A stretch of DNA of 64,000 bases, taken from Microvirga sp. SRT01 (GTDB taxonomy: Bacteria; Pseudomonadota; Alphaproteobacteria; Sphingomonadales; Sphingomonadaceae). The notes below the pieces were generated by a model. That model was not told where the DNA came from and did no database searches. It saw only the letters and a program-made list of their open reading frames with translations. Positions within the stretch are counted from its first letter, which is position 1. Every line of letters begins with the position of its first letter. The stretch lies in assembly GCA_018139225.1 (NCBI GenBank), contig JAGSNX010000002.1, positions 558,001-622,000 on the forward strand, read 5' to 3'. Both the position numbers and the translations under genes were made by a program. Shown here piece after piece: positions 1 to 7,698 of this stretch.

Positions 1-1
1 C

Positions 2-61
2 ACGGTGCGCCTGAGCGCGACCGGGCAGAACGCGGTGGATATGTTCGAAGAAGCCGAGTGA
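2..61 (+). CDS. C-terminal tail of an unidentified protein (5' end outside window)
   Basis: An open frame enters from the left edge and ends at TGA 59-61, encoding the last 19 residues TVRLSATGQNAVDMFEEAE. The fragment is too short to assign to a family. It is followed directly by a palindromic repeat, so it is probably the last gene of its transcript. The frame is read from sequence, and that it is really coding is inferred from its open reading and GC-rich third positions. Confidence 0.4.
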   Translation, partial: TVRLSATGQNAVDMFEEAE

Positions 62-63
62 CG

Positions 64-131
64 TCGTTCCTCCTCTCCCCTTGTGGGAGAGGAAGGGGCC
101 CGCTGCCATTGGCAGCGGGAAGGTGAGGGGG
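64..131. repeat. Dispersed intergenic repeat, copy 1 (inverted relative to 520-590)
   Basis: This stretch carries CTCTCCCCTTGTGGGAGAGG, then GGGGCCCGC, then GTGAGGGGG. The reverse complement of 520-590 has the same blocks in the same order. The two copies differ mainly in the central palindrome (GCTGCC ATTGG GGCAGC-like here, GCCGCGCAGCGGC there). When translated, the element gives the PSPLVGEGG-type peptide often seen in alphaproteobacterial genome annotation, which is a sign of a repeat and not of a real protein segment. Confidence 0.75.
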
Positions 132-138
132 CCGTCCG

Positions 139-606
139 TCATAGGCGGCCCTTTTGCATAGGAGCTGCGGCCGCGATCAACGTCACCACGTCGTCGATGT
201 TGTCCATCACGTCAGAATTGGCGAAGCGGATCACGCGATAACCTTCGTTTTCGAGAAAGCGGGTGCGGATGGCATCCGTGGTTACCCGCATGGCGTGATC
301 GTCGCCGTCCACTTCGACGATCAGCTTTGCGGCATGCGAGCAGAAGTCGGCGTGATAGGTCCCGAACGGCACCTGACGGCGGAACTTCAGTGACGGCACC
401 GATGACCTGAGCGCCGCCCATAATCGCCGCTCCGGCTCGCCAGCCTCGCGCCTCAGAGTACGCGATCGGTTTACGGCGTCGGGAGGAAGCAGCTGGCGCT
501 TGGTCAGCCCATCCGCATTCCCCCTCACCCTCCCACGCCGCTGCGCGGCGCGGGCCCCTCCCTCTCCCACAAGGGGAGAGGGGATTAGAGGGTGATCGCC
601 GTCCAC
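139..606 (-). CDS. DUF559 (Vsr/endonuclease-fold) domain protein
   Basis: The conserved part begins near residue 48 (SRTLRREAGEPERRLWAALRS) and continues through FRRQVPFGTYHADFCSH, KLIVEVDGDDH and GYRVIRFANSDVMDNIDDVV. This is the usual order of the DUF559/PF04480 family, a restriction-endonuclease-like fold related to Vsr. The E-V-D-G-D-H stretch and the preceding H-A-D-F supply the acidic residues expected of a nuclease core. Catalytic activity and substrate have not been shown for most members. The first 25 or so residues of the longest frame come from the flanking repeat, so the true start is probably an internal alternative codon (GTG in the repeat, or further in). No partner methylase is adjacent. 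The gene sits alone between two inverted copies of the same repeat, convergent with the fragment at 2-61 and downstream of nrdA on the same strand. Confidence 0.8.
   Translation of the reverse strand: MDGDHPLIPSPLVGEGGARAAQRRGRVRGNADGLTKRQLLPPDAVNRSRTLRREAGEPERRLWAALRSSVPSLKFRRQVPFGTYHADFCSHAAKLIVEVDGDDHAMRVTTDAIRTRFLENEGYRVIRFANSDVMDNIDDVVTLIAAAAPMQKGRL
520..590. repeat. Dispersed intergenic repeat, copy 2
   Basis: This copy contains CCCCCTCACCCTCCC, a GC palindrome around GCCGCTGCGCGGCG, and CCCTCTCCCACAAGGGGAGAGG. It is the reverse complement of the element at 64-131. It overlaps the 5' end of the longest DUF559 frame and lies 17 bases past the stop codon of nrdA, where its hairpins could also end nrdA transcription. 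Confidence 0.75.
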
Positions 607-607
607 C

Positions 608-2506
608 TCACTGACACGCCAGACACTCGTCGTAGTCCGTGCTTTCCAGCTCGAACTTCGGCTTGGCGATGGTGTTGTCCGCCTCGACGCCGCCCGCGAA
701 GCCGGCGCGCTGGACGGATTTCGAGCGCAGGTAATAGAGCGACTTGATGCCCAGTTCCCACGCGCGGAAGTGGAGCATCAGCAGGTCCCACTTCTCGACA
801 TCGGCGGGGATGAACAGGTTCAGCGACTGCGCCTGATCGATGTAGGGCGTGCGGTCGCCGGCGAGTTCGAGCAGCCAGCGCTGGTCGATCTCGAAGCTGG
901 TCTTGTAGCAGTCCTTTTCCTCCTGCGAGAGGAAGTCGAGATGCTGCACCGAGCCGCCGTTTTCGAGCATCGAGTTCCACACCGCCTCGGTGTTCTTCGA
1001 CTTCTCGTTCAGCAGCTTTTCCAGATACGGGTTCTTGACCGAGAAGCTGCCCGACAGCGTCTTGTGCGTGTAGATGTTGGCCGGGATCGGTTCGATGCAG
1101 GCGCTGGTGCCGCCGCAGATGATGCTGATCGATGCGGTGGGGGCGATCGCCATCTTGCAGCTGAACCGCTCCATCACGCCGACATCGGCGGCGTCGGGGC
1201 AGGGGCCGCGCTCGACGGCGAGCTGCATCGACGCCTCGTTCACCTGCGCGTTGATCTGCTTGAAGATGCGCAGGTTCCACGACTTGGCCATCGCCCCCTC
1301 GAACGCGATGCCACGCGCCTGAAGGAAGGAGTGGAAGCCCATGACGCCGAGGCCGACCGACCGCTCGCGGCCGGCGCTGTAGGCGGCCCGCTCCATGCCG
1401 GGCTCGTGCCGGTCGATATAATCCTGCAGGACGTTGTCGAGGAAGCGCATCACGTCCTCGACGAAGCCCTTCTCGTCCTTCCACTGATCCCACGTCTCGA
1501 GGTTCAGCGACGACAGGCAGCAGACGGCGGTGCGATCGTTGCCGAGGTGATCCTTGCCAGTCGGCAGCGTGATTTCCGAACACAGGTTGGAGGTCGAAAC
1601 CTTCAGCCCGAGCTGGCGGTGATGCGCGGGCATCGTCGAATTCACGTGATCCGCGAACACGATGTACGGCTCACCGGTGGCGAGGCGGGTTTCGACCAGC
1701 TTCTGGAACAGCGCGCGGGCATCGACCTTGCCACGCTCCGACTGGTCCTTGGGCGACCGCAGGATCCACTCGGCACCGTCGCGGACGGCCTCCATGAAGG
1801 CGTCGGGGATCAGCACGCCGTGGTGCAGGTTCAGCGCCTTGCGGTTGAAATCGCCCGAAGGTTTGCGGATTTCGAGGAACTCCTCGATCTCCGGGTGCGA
1901 GATGTCGAGGTAGCAGGCGGCCGAACCGCGGCGCAGCGAACCCTGCGAAATCGCGAGCGTCAGCGAGTCCATCACGCGGACGAAGGGGATGATGCCGCTG
2001 GTCTTGCCGTTCAGGCCGACCGGTTCGCCGATCCCGCGGACGTTGCCCCAATAGGTGCCGATGCCGCCGCCGCGCGAGGCGAGCCAGACATTCTCGTTCC
2101 AGGTGTCGACGATGCCGTTGAGGCTGTCGGGCACGGAGTTGAGGTAGCAGCTGATCGGCAGGCCGCGACCGGTGCCGCCGTTCGACAGCACGGGCGTCGC
2201 GGGCATGAACCACAGACGCGAAATATAGTCGTAGATGCGCTGCGCGTGGGCGGCATCGTCGGCATAGGCGGATGCGACGCGGACGAAGAGGTCCTGATAC
2301 GACTCGCCCGGCAGCAGGTAACGGTCGTTCAGCGTCTCCTTGCCGAAATCGGTCAGCAGCGCGTCGCGGCTATGGTCGACCTCCAGCGCATAGGGCTGCG
2401 GCGCGACCGAGCGGCTGTCGAGCGCGATCGGCGCGGCCTTGGCGGCGGGTGCGGCCGTTGCTTCGATGGTGTCGGCCGTCGCGCCCCGGTCGTTGCTGAA
2501 ATCCAT
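608..2506 (-). CDS. nrdA: Class I ribonucleoside-diphosphate reductase, alpha subunit
   Basis: This is the large subunit of aerobic ribonucleotide reductase, which reduces NDPs to dNDPs with a radical-generating beta subunit (not in this window). It is 632 residues from the ATG at 2506, chosen because AGGAG sits 10 bases upstream; the longer frame back to 2554 lacks such a site. Catalytic motifs are intact: C120 in LPISCYL (first redox cysteine), N307-x-C309-x-E311 in SNLCSEITLP (thiyl radical site), C330 in AVCCLSSLN, PTASISIICGG, and the C-terminal ECLACQ shuttle cysteines. C120 corresponds to E. coli C225, so about 105 N-terminal residues are absent and no ATP-cone is visible. Overall activity control by dATP is therefore probably missing here or located on another subunit. 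Two NrdR-box-like sites lie upstream. Confidence 0.95.
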   Translation of the reverse strand: MDFSNDRGATADTIEATAAPAAKAAPIALDSRSVAPQPYALEVDHSRDALLTDFGKETLNDRYLLPGESYQDLFVRVASAYADDAAHAQRIYDYISRLWFMPATPVLSNGGTGRGLPISCYLNSVPDSLNGIVDTWNENVWLASRGGGIGTYWGNVRGIGEPVGLNGKTSGIIPFVRVMDSLTLAISQGSLRRGSAACYLDISHPEIEEFLEIRKPSGDFNRKALNLHHGVLIPDAFMEAVRDGAEWILRSPKDQSERGKVDARALFQKLVETRLATGEPYIVFADHVNSTMPAHHRQLGLKVSTSNLCSEITLPTGKDHLGNDRTAVCCLSSLNLETWDQWKDEKGFVEDVMRFLDNVLQDYIDRHEPGMERAAYSAGRERSVGLGVMGFHSFLQARGIAFEGAMAKSWNLRIFKQINAQVNEASMQLAVERGPCPDAADVGVMERFSCKMAIAPTASISIICGGTSACIEPIPANIYTHKTLSGSFSVKNPYLEKLLNEKSKNTEAVWNSMLENGGSVQHLDFLSQEEKDCYKTSFEIDQRWLLELAGDRTPYIDQAQSLNLFIPADVEKWDLLMLHFRAWELGIKSLYYLRSKSVQRAGFAGGVEADNTIAKPKFELESTDYDECLACQ

Positions 2507-2895
2507 CGTCACGCCACTCCTGTTCGTTTCCGGTTCGTTCGAATCGGCAAGCACTTAGCCTACACCCGCACGCGGCGGTGGTGGAGAACAAAATGCGATC
2601 ATCGCGGTCGTCGCGCAGTGATCGGGAGCGGTAAGGCTGTCCCGACACTTTCAACGATCACACCAGCTATAGGGTCCCGATCCGTACCTTACCCCCAGAG
2701 ATTGTGGCATTCGGTCGGGAGAGGCAAGCGCGATCTGCGCGGATCGCCGATCTGCGGGAGATCGGTTCGATGCCGCGCCGCCGCGACGCACGGATTCGCG
2801 CCGCCCCGTCGAAGCGCAAGGGAACGCAGCGCGAACGAAAATATTTAATCGATCGTAAACGGGGCAGTGACCGGCGGCCGGAACCGGTGAAAGGG
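2507..2895. other. Intergenic region with nrdA promoter elements
   Basis: This 389-base gap holds the nrdA leader (2507 to about 2650), the two NrdR-box-like sites at 2660-2675 and 2692-2707, and about 190 bases behind the GGDEF/EAL gene. The latter part contains an AT-rich patch (AAAATATTTAATCGATCG near 2838-2855), unusual for this GC-rich genome. I see no convincing gene or strong terminator in it. Confidence 0.6.
2660..2707 (-). promoter_or_regulatory. Tandem NrdR-box-like sites upstream of nrdA
   Basis: ACACCAGCTATAGGGT (2660-2675) and CCCCCAGAGATTGTGG (2692-2707) both resemble the 16-bp NrdR box (ACACwATATATwGTGT), matching at about 12 and 10 positions. Their starts are exactly 32 bases apart, about three helical turns, which is the spacing known for paired NrdR boxes. 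They lie 154-201 bases upstream of the nrdA start. NrdR is the standard (d)ATP-sensing repressor of RNR genes, and its binding here is inference. Confidence 0.55.
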
Positions 2896-5493
2896 CTAGC
2901 CCGCCCGGCGCAGTGCACGCTGCGGTGCGTTGGTGACGAGGTCGACGTCGATGGGCTCGACGAACTCGATCCCGGCGCGGCCGTCCGACGCCCAGCGCAA
3001 TTTGGCGGCGATCATGCGATCCTTTACGAGCTCGATCAGGACGTCGAAATCCTGTGGTGCGCCGTCGATCGCGATTCCCTCGATCATCGCGCCGGTGGCG
3101 GAGATGTCGCGGAGGCGGACGTCGCCCTCCACACCGTCGATCGCGATGTGGGCGGCGCGGAGCATGCGGGTGCGGGGGGCGCGGCTGATGCGGTAACCCG
3201 ACGCGGCGGTAGGGCCGGCGTCGTCGGCCAGCCGCGCCGTGATATCGGCCGACGGCATCGGGCGGCCATAGACATAACCCTGGATGTGGCTGCACCCCAG
3301 ATCGCGCATCAGCCACACCTCGTCCTGCACCTCGCAACCCTCGGCGGTCGTCTCCATCCCCAGCGTGTCGGCGAGCGAGACGATGGCGCGGATGATCGCG
3401 GCGTTGCGGTTGCCGGGCTGCGCGGCGCCGCGCACGAAGCTCTGGTCGATCTTGATCTTGTCGAAGGGGGCGGTGCGCAGATAGCCGAGTGAGGAATAGC
3501 CGGTCCCGAAATCGTCGAGCGCCAGCCGGACGCCGATTCCCTTCAGCGCGCGGAACATGCGATCGGACGAGCTCGTCTCGTCGAGGAACACGCCCTCCGT
3601 GATCTCCAGCTCCAGCCGCGACGGAGCGAGGCCCGAGCGGGCGAGGGCGCTGGTGACGAGGGCGGGAAGCTGGGCGCTGGCGAACTGGATGGGCGAGACG
3701 TTGACCGCCACGCGGATCTCGCCCGGCCAGGCCGCCGCATCGAGGCAGGCGGTGCGCAGGACCCATTCGCCGAGCTGTTCGATCAGGCCGCATTCCTCTG
3801 CGACCGGGATGAACTCGGCCGGAGAGATCGGTCCGCGCTCGGGATGGGTCCAGCGGACCAGCGCCTCGCACCCGACGATGCGTTCGTCGCTGGTGTTGAC
3901 GACCGGCTGATAGGCGATGTGCAGTCCGCCGGTGACGAGCGCCTGCCGGAGATCGTCCTCCAGCTGCTGGCGGCTGCGGGCACCCGCCAGCATGTCGGGC
4001 GAGTAGAAGCGGTGAACGCCGCGCCCGTCGGCCTTGGCGGCGTACAAGGCGAGGTCGGCGTTGCGGACCAGCGTCTCGGCATCCTCGCCGTGATCGGGCG
4101 CGAGCGCGACGCCGATGGAACAGCCGATCGTGACCGACGTACCGGCGACCGAATAGGGTTGCGACAACGCCAGGATCACGGCGCGGGCGAGGTCGGCGAG
4201 CATCGGGCGCGAGTCGACGCCGGGCAGCAACACCTTGAACTCGTCGCCGCCAAGCCGGCCGACGAGTCCCTTGTCGCCGATTTCGCGCAGCAGGCGCTGG
4301 GCGACCTGTTTCAGCAGTTCGTCGCCGGCCTGATGACCGAGCGTGTCGTTGACCGACTTGAACCGGTCGAGGTCCATCAGGAACAGGGCGGCCGGGCGAC
4401 GCTGGCCGGGCGGCGGCGCGAGCGTCTTGTCGAGCGAGAAGCGCATGCGCTGACGATTGGCGAGACCGGTGAGGCCGTCGAACAGCGCAAGCCGGGTGAT
4501 CTCCGCCTCCGACCGGCGCTTTTCCGTCAGGTCGACGCCCGAGCCGATGAAGCCGGAGAAGCGGCCGAGTTCGTCCAGCGCCGGCCGGCCGCTGATCGAC
4601 CACCAATGCGCGCCGCGCCGATCGCCGGCGGCGCAGACGGAATAGTCGGAAAACGAGGTGCGCGACGACAGGTGAAAGGCCAGCGTCCGCTCCGTGCCGG
4701 GCGTGGCGGCGTCCATGCGGAAGATGTCGGTCAGTGCGCGCCCGACCGGATGGGGACCGAAGGCGGCGATCTCCGCCGCGACCTTGCCCGAGATATAGGT
4801 GACGCGGCCCTGACGGTCGGCTTCCCAGAACCAGCCGGTCCCCTGACCCTCGAACTCGGCGACCATCTTCGCGGCGAACCGGCCTTCACCGTGGGCGAGA
4901 TCGTTGGCGACGGCAGCGGCGTGGTCGGCGAAGACCAGCCGCAGCGTCAGCGACCCCAGAGCGAGCAGCAGGAGGAGCGCGGACAAAGCGGGCCAGCCGC
5001 CGCCGCTACAGATCGTCAGTGCGACCGCCGCACCCCCCGCGTAGGCCAGCGTCGCGATGCGAACGGGCGCGAGGACGATACCGGCGAGCCAGCCCGCGCC
5101 GATCAGCGCGACCACGCAAGCCAGTTGGCTGCCGCCCGTCGCCGCGCCGTGATTCCACAACAGCGGCGGGATCGCCGATCCGACCGCGGCGGCGGCAGCG
5201 ATCAAGGCCCGGATGCGGCGATGCGGCGGCGTATTCCGCGCCATGTGCACGACGCCGAACGTCGCACCGGTGCCGGCCATCAGCCATGCCGTCCAGAGCG
5301 CCGAAGCAATGCTGCTGCCCTCGACGATCATCTGCACGATCGCGGCGATCATCAGCGCGGCGAGGGCCGCCGGCCAGGCGGCGCCGACCAGCGCCAGCCT
5401 GGCGGCGTCGCGGCGGGTCGTGCGCCCGTCCTCGACGACCCCGAGCATCACCGCTAGCGGGACGGGGGGTAGGACGGGGAGCTCCACGGACAT
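2896..5493 (-). CDS. Membrane-bound GGDEF-EAL c-di-GMP enzyme with C-terminal PilZ domain
   Basis: This 865-residue protein has several hydrophobic segments in residues 35-190, a PAS-like region (about 210-325), a GGDEF domain with intact GGDEF at 415-419, an EAL domain, and a C-terminal PilZ-like domain. EAL motifs are EALVRW 543-548, NVSP 598-601, DDFGTGYSS 660-668 and the AEGCE loop 717-721. PilZ-like motifs are RTRMLR 774-779 and DISATG 796-801. All visible catalytic signatures are present, so both synthesis and hydrolysis of c-di-GMP are possible. The usual RxxD inhibitory site before GGDEF is replaced by G-D-K-G, so product inhibition at that site is unlikely, while the PilZ domain could sense the product instead. 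It is transcribed alone, divergent from fumarase. Confidence 0.92.
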   Translation of the reverse strand: MSVELPVLPPVPLAVMLGVVEDGRTTRRDAARLALVGAAWPAALAALMIAAIVQMIVEGSSIASALWTAWLMAGTGATFGVVHMARNTPPHRRIRALIAAAAAVGSAIPPLLWNHGAATGGSQLACVVALIGAGWLAGIVLAPVRIATLAYAGGAAVALTICSGGGWPALSALLLLLALGSLTLRLVFADHAAAVANDLAHGEGRFAAKMVAEFEGQGTGWFWEADRQGRVTYISGKVAAEIAAFGPHPVGRALTDIFRMDAATPGTERTLAFHLSSRTSFSDYSVCAAGDRRGAHWWSISGRPALDELGRFSGFIGSGVDLTEKRRSEAEITRLALFDGLTGLANRQRMRFSLDKTLAPPPGQRRPAALFLMDLDRFKSVNDTLGHQAGDELLKQVAQRLLREIGDKGLVGRLGGDEFKVLLPGVDSRPMLADLARAVILALSQPYSVAGTSVTIGCSIGVALAPDHGEDAETLVRNADLALYAAKADGRGVHRFYSPDMLAGARSRQQLEDDLRQALVTGGLHIAYQPVVNTSDERIVGCEALVRWTHPERGPISPAEFIPVAEECGLIEQLGEWVLRTACLDAAAWPGEIRVAVNVSPIQFASAQLPALVTSALARSGLAPSRLELEITEGVFLDETSSSDRMFRALKGIGVRLALDDFGTGYSSLGYLRTAPFDKIKIDQSFVRGAAQPGNRNAAIIRAIVSLADTLGMETTAEGCEVQDEVWLMRDLGCSHIQGYVYGRPMPSADITARLADDAGPTAASGYRISRAPRTRMLRAAHIAIDGVEGDVRLRDISATGAMIEGIAIDGAPQDFDVLIELVKDRMIAAKLRWASDGRAGIEFVEPIDVDLVTNAPQRALRRAG

Positions 5494-5608
5494 TCCACCC
5501 GGCTAGCATGCGCCGCGTTAACAGGTTGCTGATGGCCCGGTTGTCGATCGCCCCCACTGCCCGCCAGCCATTTGCATCGCGCGCCGGGGAGACGCTAAGG
5601 CGCCGGGC

Positions 5609-7129
5609 ATGACCGTGACGATCCGCGAAACCGACCTGATCGAGAGCGTCGCCGACGCGCTCCAGTTCATCAGCTACTATCACCCGATGGATTACATCCG
5701 CGCCCTGGGCGAGGCGTACGAGGCCGAGCAATCGCCCGCCGCCAAGGATGCGATCGCGCAGATCCTGACCAACAGCCGCATGTGCGCAGAGGGGCATCGC
5801 CCGATCTGTCAGGATACCGGCATCGTCACCGTGTTCGTGAAATGGGGCCAGGATTGCCGGCTGGAGGGCAGCCGCAGCTTGCAGGAGGTCGTCGACGAGG
5901 GCGTGCGCCGTGCGTACCTGCATCCCGAGAACAAGCTGCGCGCCTCCATCCTCGCGGACCCCGCCTTCACCCGCCGCAACACCAAGGACAATACGCCGAG
6001 CGTGCTGCACGTGGAGATGGTGCCGGGCACGACGGTGTCCGTCGACGTCGCGGCGAAGGGCGGCGGGTCGGAGAACAAGTCCAAGTTCAAGATGATGAAC
6101 CCCAGTGATTCGATCGTCGACTGGGTGCTGGAAATGCTGCCGCAGATGGGGGCGGGCTGGTGCCCGCCAGGGATGCTGGGCATCGGCATCGGCGGCACCG
6201 CGGAAAAGGCGATGCTGCTCGCCAAGCAATCGCTGATGGGCGCGATCGACATGGGCCAGTTGAAGCAGCGGGGCCCGAGGAACGACATCGAAGCGCTGCG
6301 CATCGAACTGATGGACAAGGTGAATGCGCTCGGCATCGGTGCGCAGGGCCTGGGCGGGCTGTCGACCATTCTGGACGTGAAGATTCTCGACTGGCCGACG
6401 CATGCGGCGTCGAAGCCCGTTGCGATGATCCCGAATTGCGCCGCGACGCGCCACGCGCACTTCACGCTCGACGGTAGCGGCCCGGTGTATCTGGAGACGC
6501 CGAAGCTGAGCGATTGGCCGCAGGTGAACTGGACGCCGGACAAGACCGCGATCCGCGTCGACCTCGACACGCTGACGCCGGACGTGGTGGCGACGTGGAG
6601 GCATGGCGATCGGTTGTTACTCAACGGCAAGATGCTGACCGGGCGCGATGCGGCGCACAAGCGCATCGCCGACATGCTGGCGAAGGGCGAGCCGCTGCCG
6701 GTCGAGTTCGCCGGCCGCGTGATCTATTATGTCGGGCCGGTCGATCCTGTCGGCGAGGAGGTGGTCGGACCGGCCGGGCCGACGACCGCCACGCGCATGG
6801 ACAAGTTCACGCGCATGATGCTCGACCAGGGCCTGCTCGCGATGGTCGGCAAGGCGGAGCGCGGTCCCGCCGCCACGGAAGCGATCCGCGAGGCGAAGTC
6901 GGCCTATCTGATGGCGGTCGGCGGTGCGGCGTACCTCGTGGCGCGCGCGATCAAGGGCAGCAAGGTCGTCGGCTTCGAGGATCTCGGGATGGAGGCGATC
7001 TACGAGTTCGAGGTCAGCGATTTCCCGGTGACCGTGGCGGTGGATAGCGAGGGGCAGAACGTCCACCAGCTCGCGCCGCTGGTCTGGCGCGAGAAGATCG
7101 CGCGCGAGGGGTTGCTGACACCCGCGTGA
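5609..7129 (+). CDS. Class I fumarate hydratase (iron-sulfur)
   Basis: This enzyme interconverts fumarate and L-malate in the TCA cycle, in the cytosol, using an oxygen-sensitive [4Fe-4S] cluster. The 506-residue length and single-chain layout match FumA/FumB-type enzymes. C67 (RPICQDTG), C185 (GAGWCPPGM) and C277 (MIPNCAATRHAHF) have nearly the same spacing as the three cluster cysteines of E. coli FumA (118 and 92 residues here, 119 and 94 there). The GGGSENKSKFKMMNPSD and GTAEKAM stretches are also typical. The gene starts 115 bases from the divergent GGDEF/EAL gene. The next gene follows after a gap of about 100 bases and may be co-transcribed. Confidence 0.95.
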   Translation: MTVTIRETDLIESVADALQFISYYHPMDYIRALGEAYEAEQSPAAKDAIAQILTNSRMCAEGHRPICQDTGIVTVFVKWGQDCRLEGSRSLQEVVDEGVRRAYLHPENKLRASILADPAFTRRNTKDNTPSVLHVEMVPGTTVSVDVAAKGGGSENKSKFKMMNPSDSIVDWVLEMLPQMGAGWCPPGMLGIGIGGTAEKAMLLAKQSLMGAIDMGQLKQRGPRNDIEALRIELMDKVNALGIGAQGLGGLSTILDVKILDWPTHAASKPVAMIPNCAATRHAHFTLDGSGPVYLETPKLSDWPQVNWTPDKTAIRVDLDTLTPDVVATWRHGDRLLLNGKMLTGRDAAHKRIADMLAKGEPLPVEFAGRVIYYVGPVDPVGEEVVGPAGPTTATRMDKFTRMMLDQGLLAMVGKAERGPAATEAIREAKSAYLMAVGGAAYLVARAIKGSKVVGFEDLGMEAIYEFEVSDFPVTVAVDSEGQNVHQLAPLVWREKIAREGLLTPA

Positions 7130-7227
7130 TCACGGCCGTCGCGGCTGGCGGTGGCGGCGGACGGACGAGCAGCAGGAACGTCCGCCCTCGGCGGGTCGTT
7201 CTGGGTGCGTCCACCGGAGTATGTGCC

Positions 7228-7662
7228 ATGAAGTCGATCGCTGCCCTCGCCCTGCTACTGTCGAGTCCCGCCGCGATCGCGCAGAGCGGGGGGCAGACCG
7301 GCGCGTCCTCTGCTCCTGCGGCGCGGCAGGGGGGCGGGTTGCTGGGGCAGATGGGCGGATTGCTGGGCAATAGTGGTCTGCCGGCGATCGGCTCGGTCGG
7401 GGCGGGCAACGCCGCCGGGCTGTTGGGCTATTGCGTCAAGAACAGGCTGCTGGGTGCGACCGGATCGTCGACGGGCGCGGCGGGGGTGCTGGGACGACTG
7501 ACGGGCAAGCGCGCGATCACCTCCTCCCCAGAATACAAGGCGGGGCAGGCGGGTGAGGTGCAGGTGCCGAACGGTGAGGCGCTGTCGCTGGACTCGCTGG
7601 GCGGTCAGATGAAGAACCAGGTGTGCAAGGTGGTGCTGAACAGGGCGCGATCGTTCCTGTGA
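7228..7662 (+). CDS. DUF2501 family secreted protein
   Basis: This is a 144-residue protein with a cleavable signal peptide (MKSIAALALLLSSPAAIAQ). A glycine/leucine-rich middle (LLGQMGGLLGNSG) leads into a conserved block, SVGAGNAAGLLGYCVKNRLLG, and a second cysteine near the end (QVCKVVLNR). The block resembles E. coli YjjA and other DUF2501 proteins, whose function is not established. The ATG at 7228 is preferred over the upstream in-frame start at 7126 because GGAG lies 8 bases before it and the signal peptide starts there. The two cysteines may form a disulfide in the periplasm. Confidence 0.8.
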   Translation: MKSIAALALLLSSPAAIAQSGGQTGASSAPAARQGGGLLGQMGGLLGNSGLPAIGSVGAGNAAGLLGYCVKNRLLGATGSSTGAAGVLGRLTGKRAITSSPEYKAGQAGEVQVPNGEALSLDSLGGQMKNQVCKVVLNRARSFL

Positions 7663-7698
7663 CGGGTCACTTGCGACGCCGGCGCGCCGATTCGGCGG

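Noticed and set aside
770..2848. A 692-codon plus-strand open frame opposite nrdA
   Set aside because: It is a shadow frame. The nrdA frame carries all RNR motifs and a good ribosome binding site.
2704..3492. A 262-codon plus-strand frame over the end of the c-di-GMP gene
   Set aside because: It is a shadow of the PilZ/EAL-coding strand, without domains.
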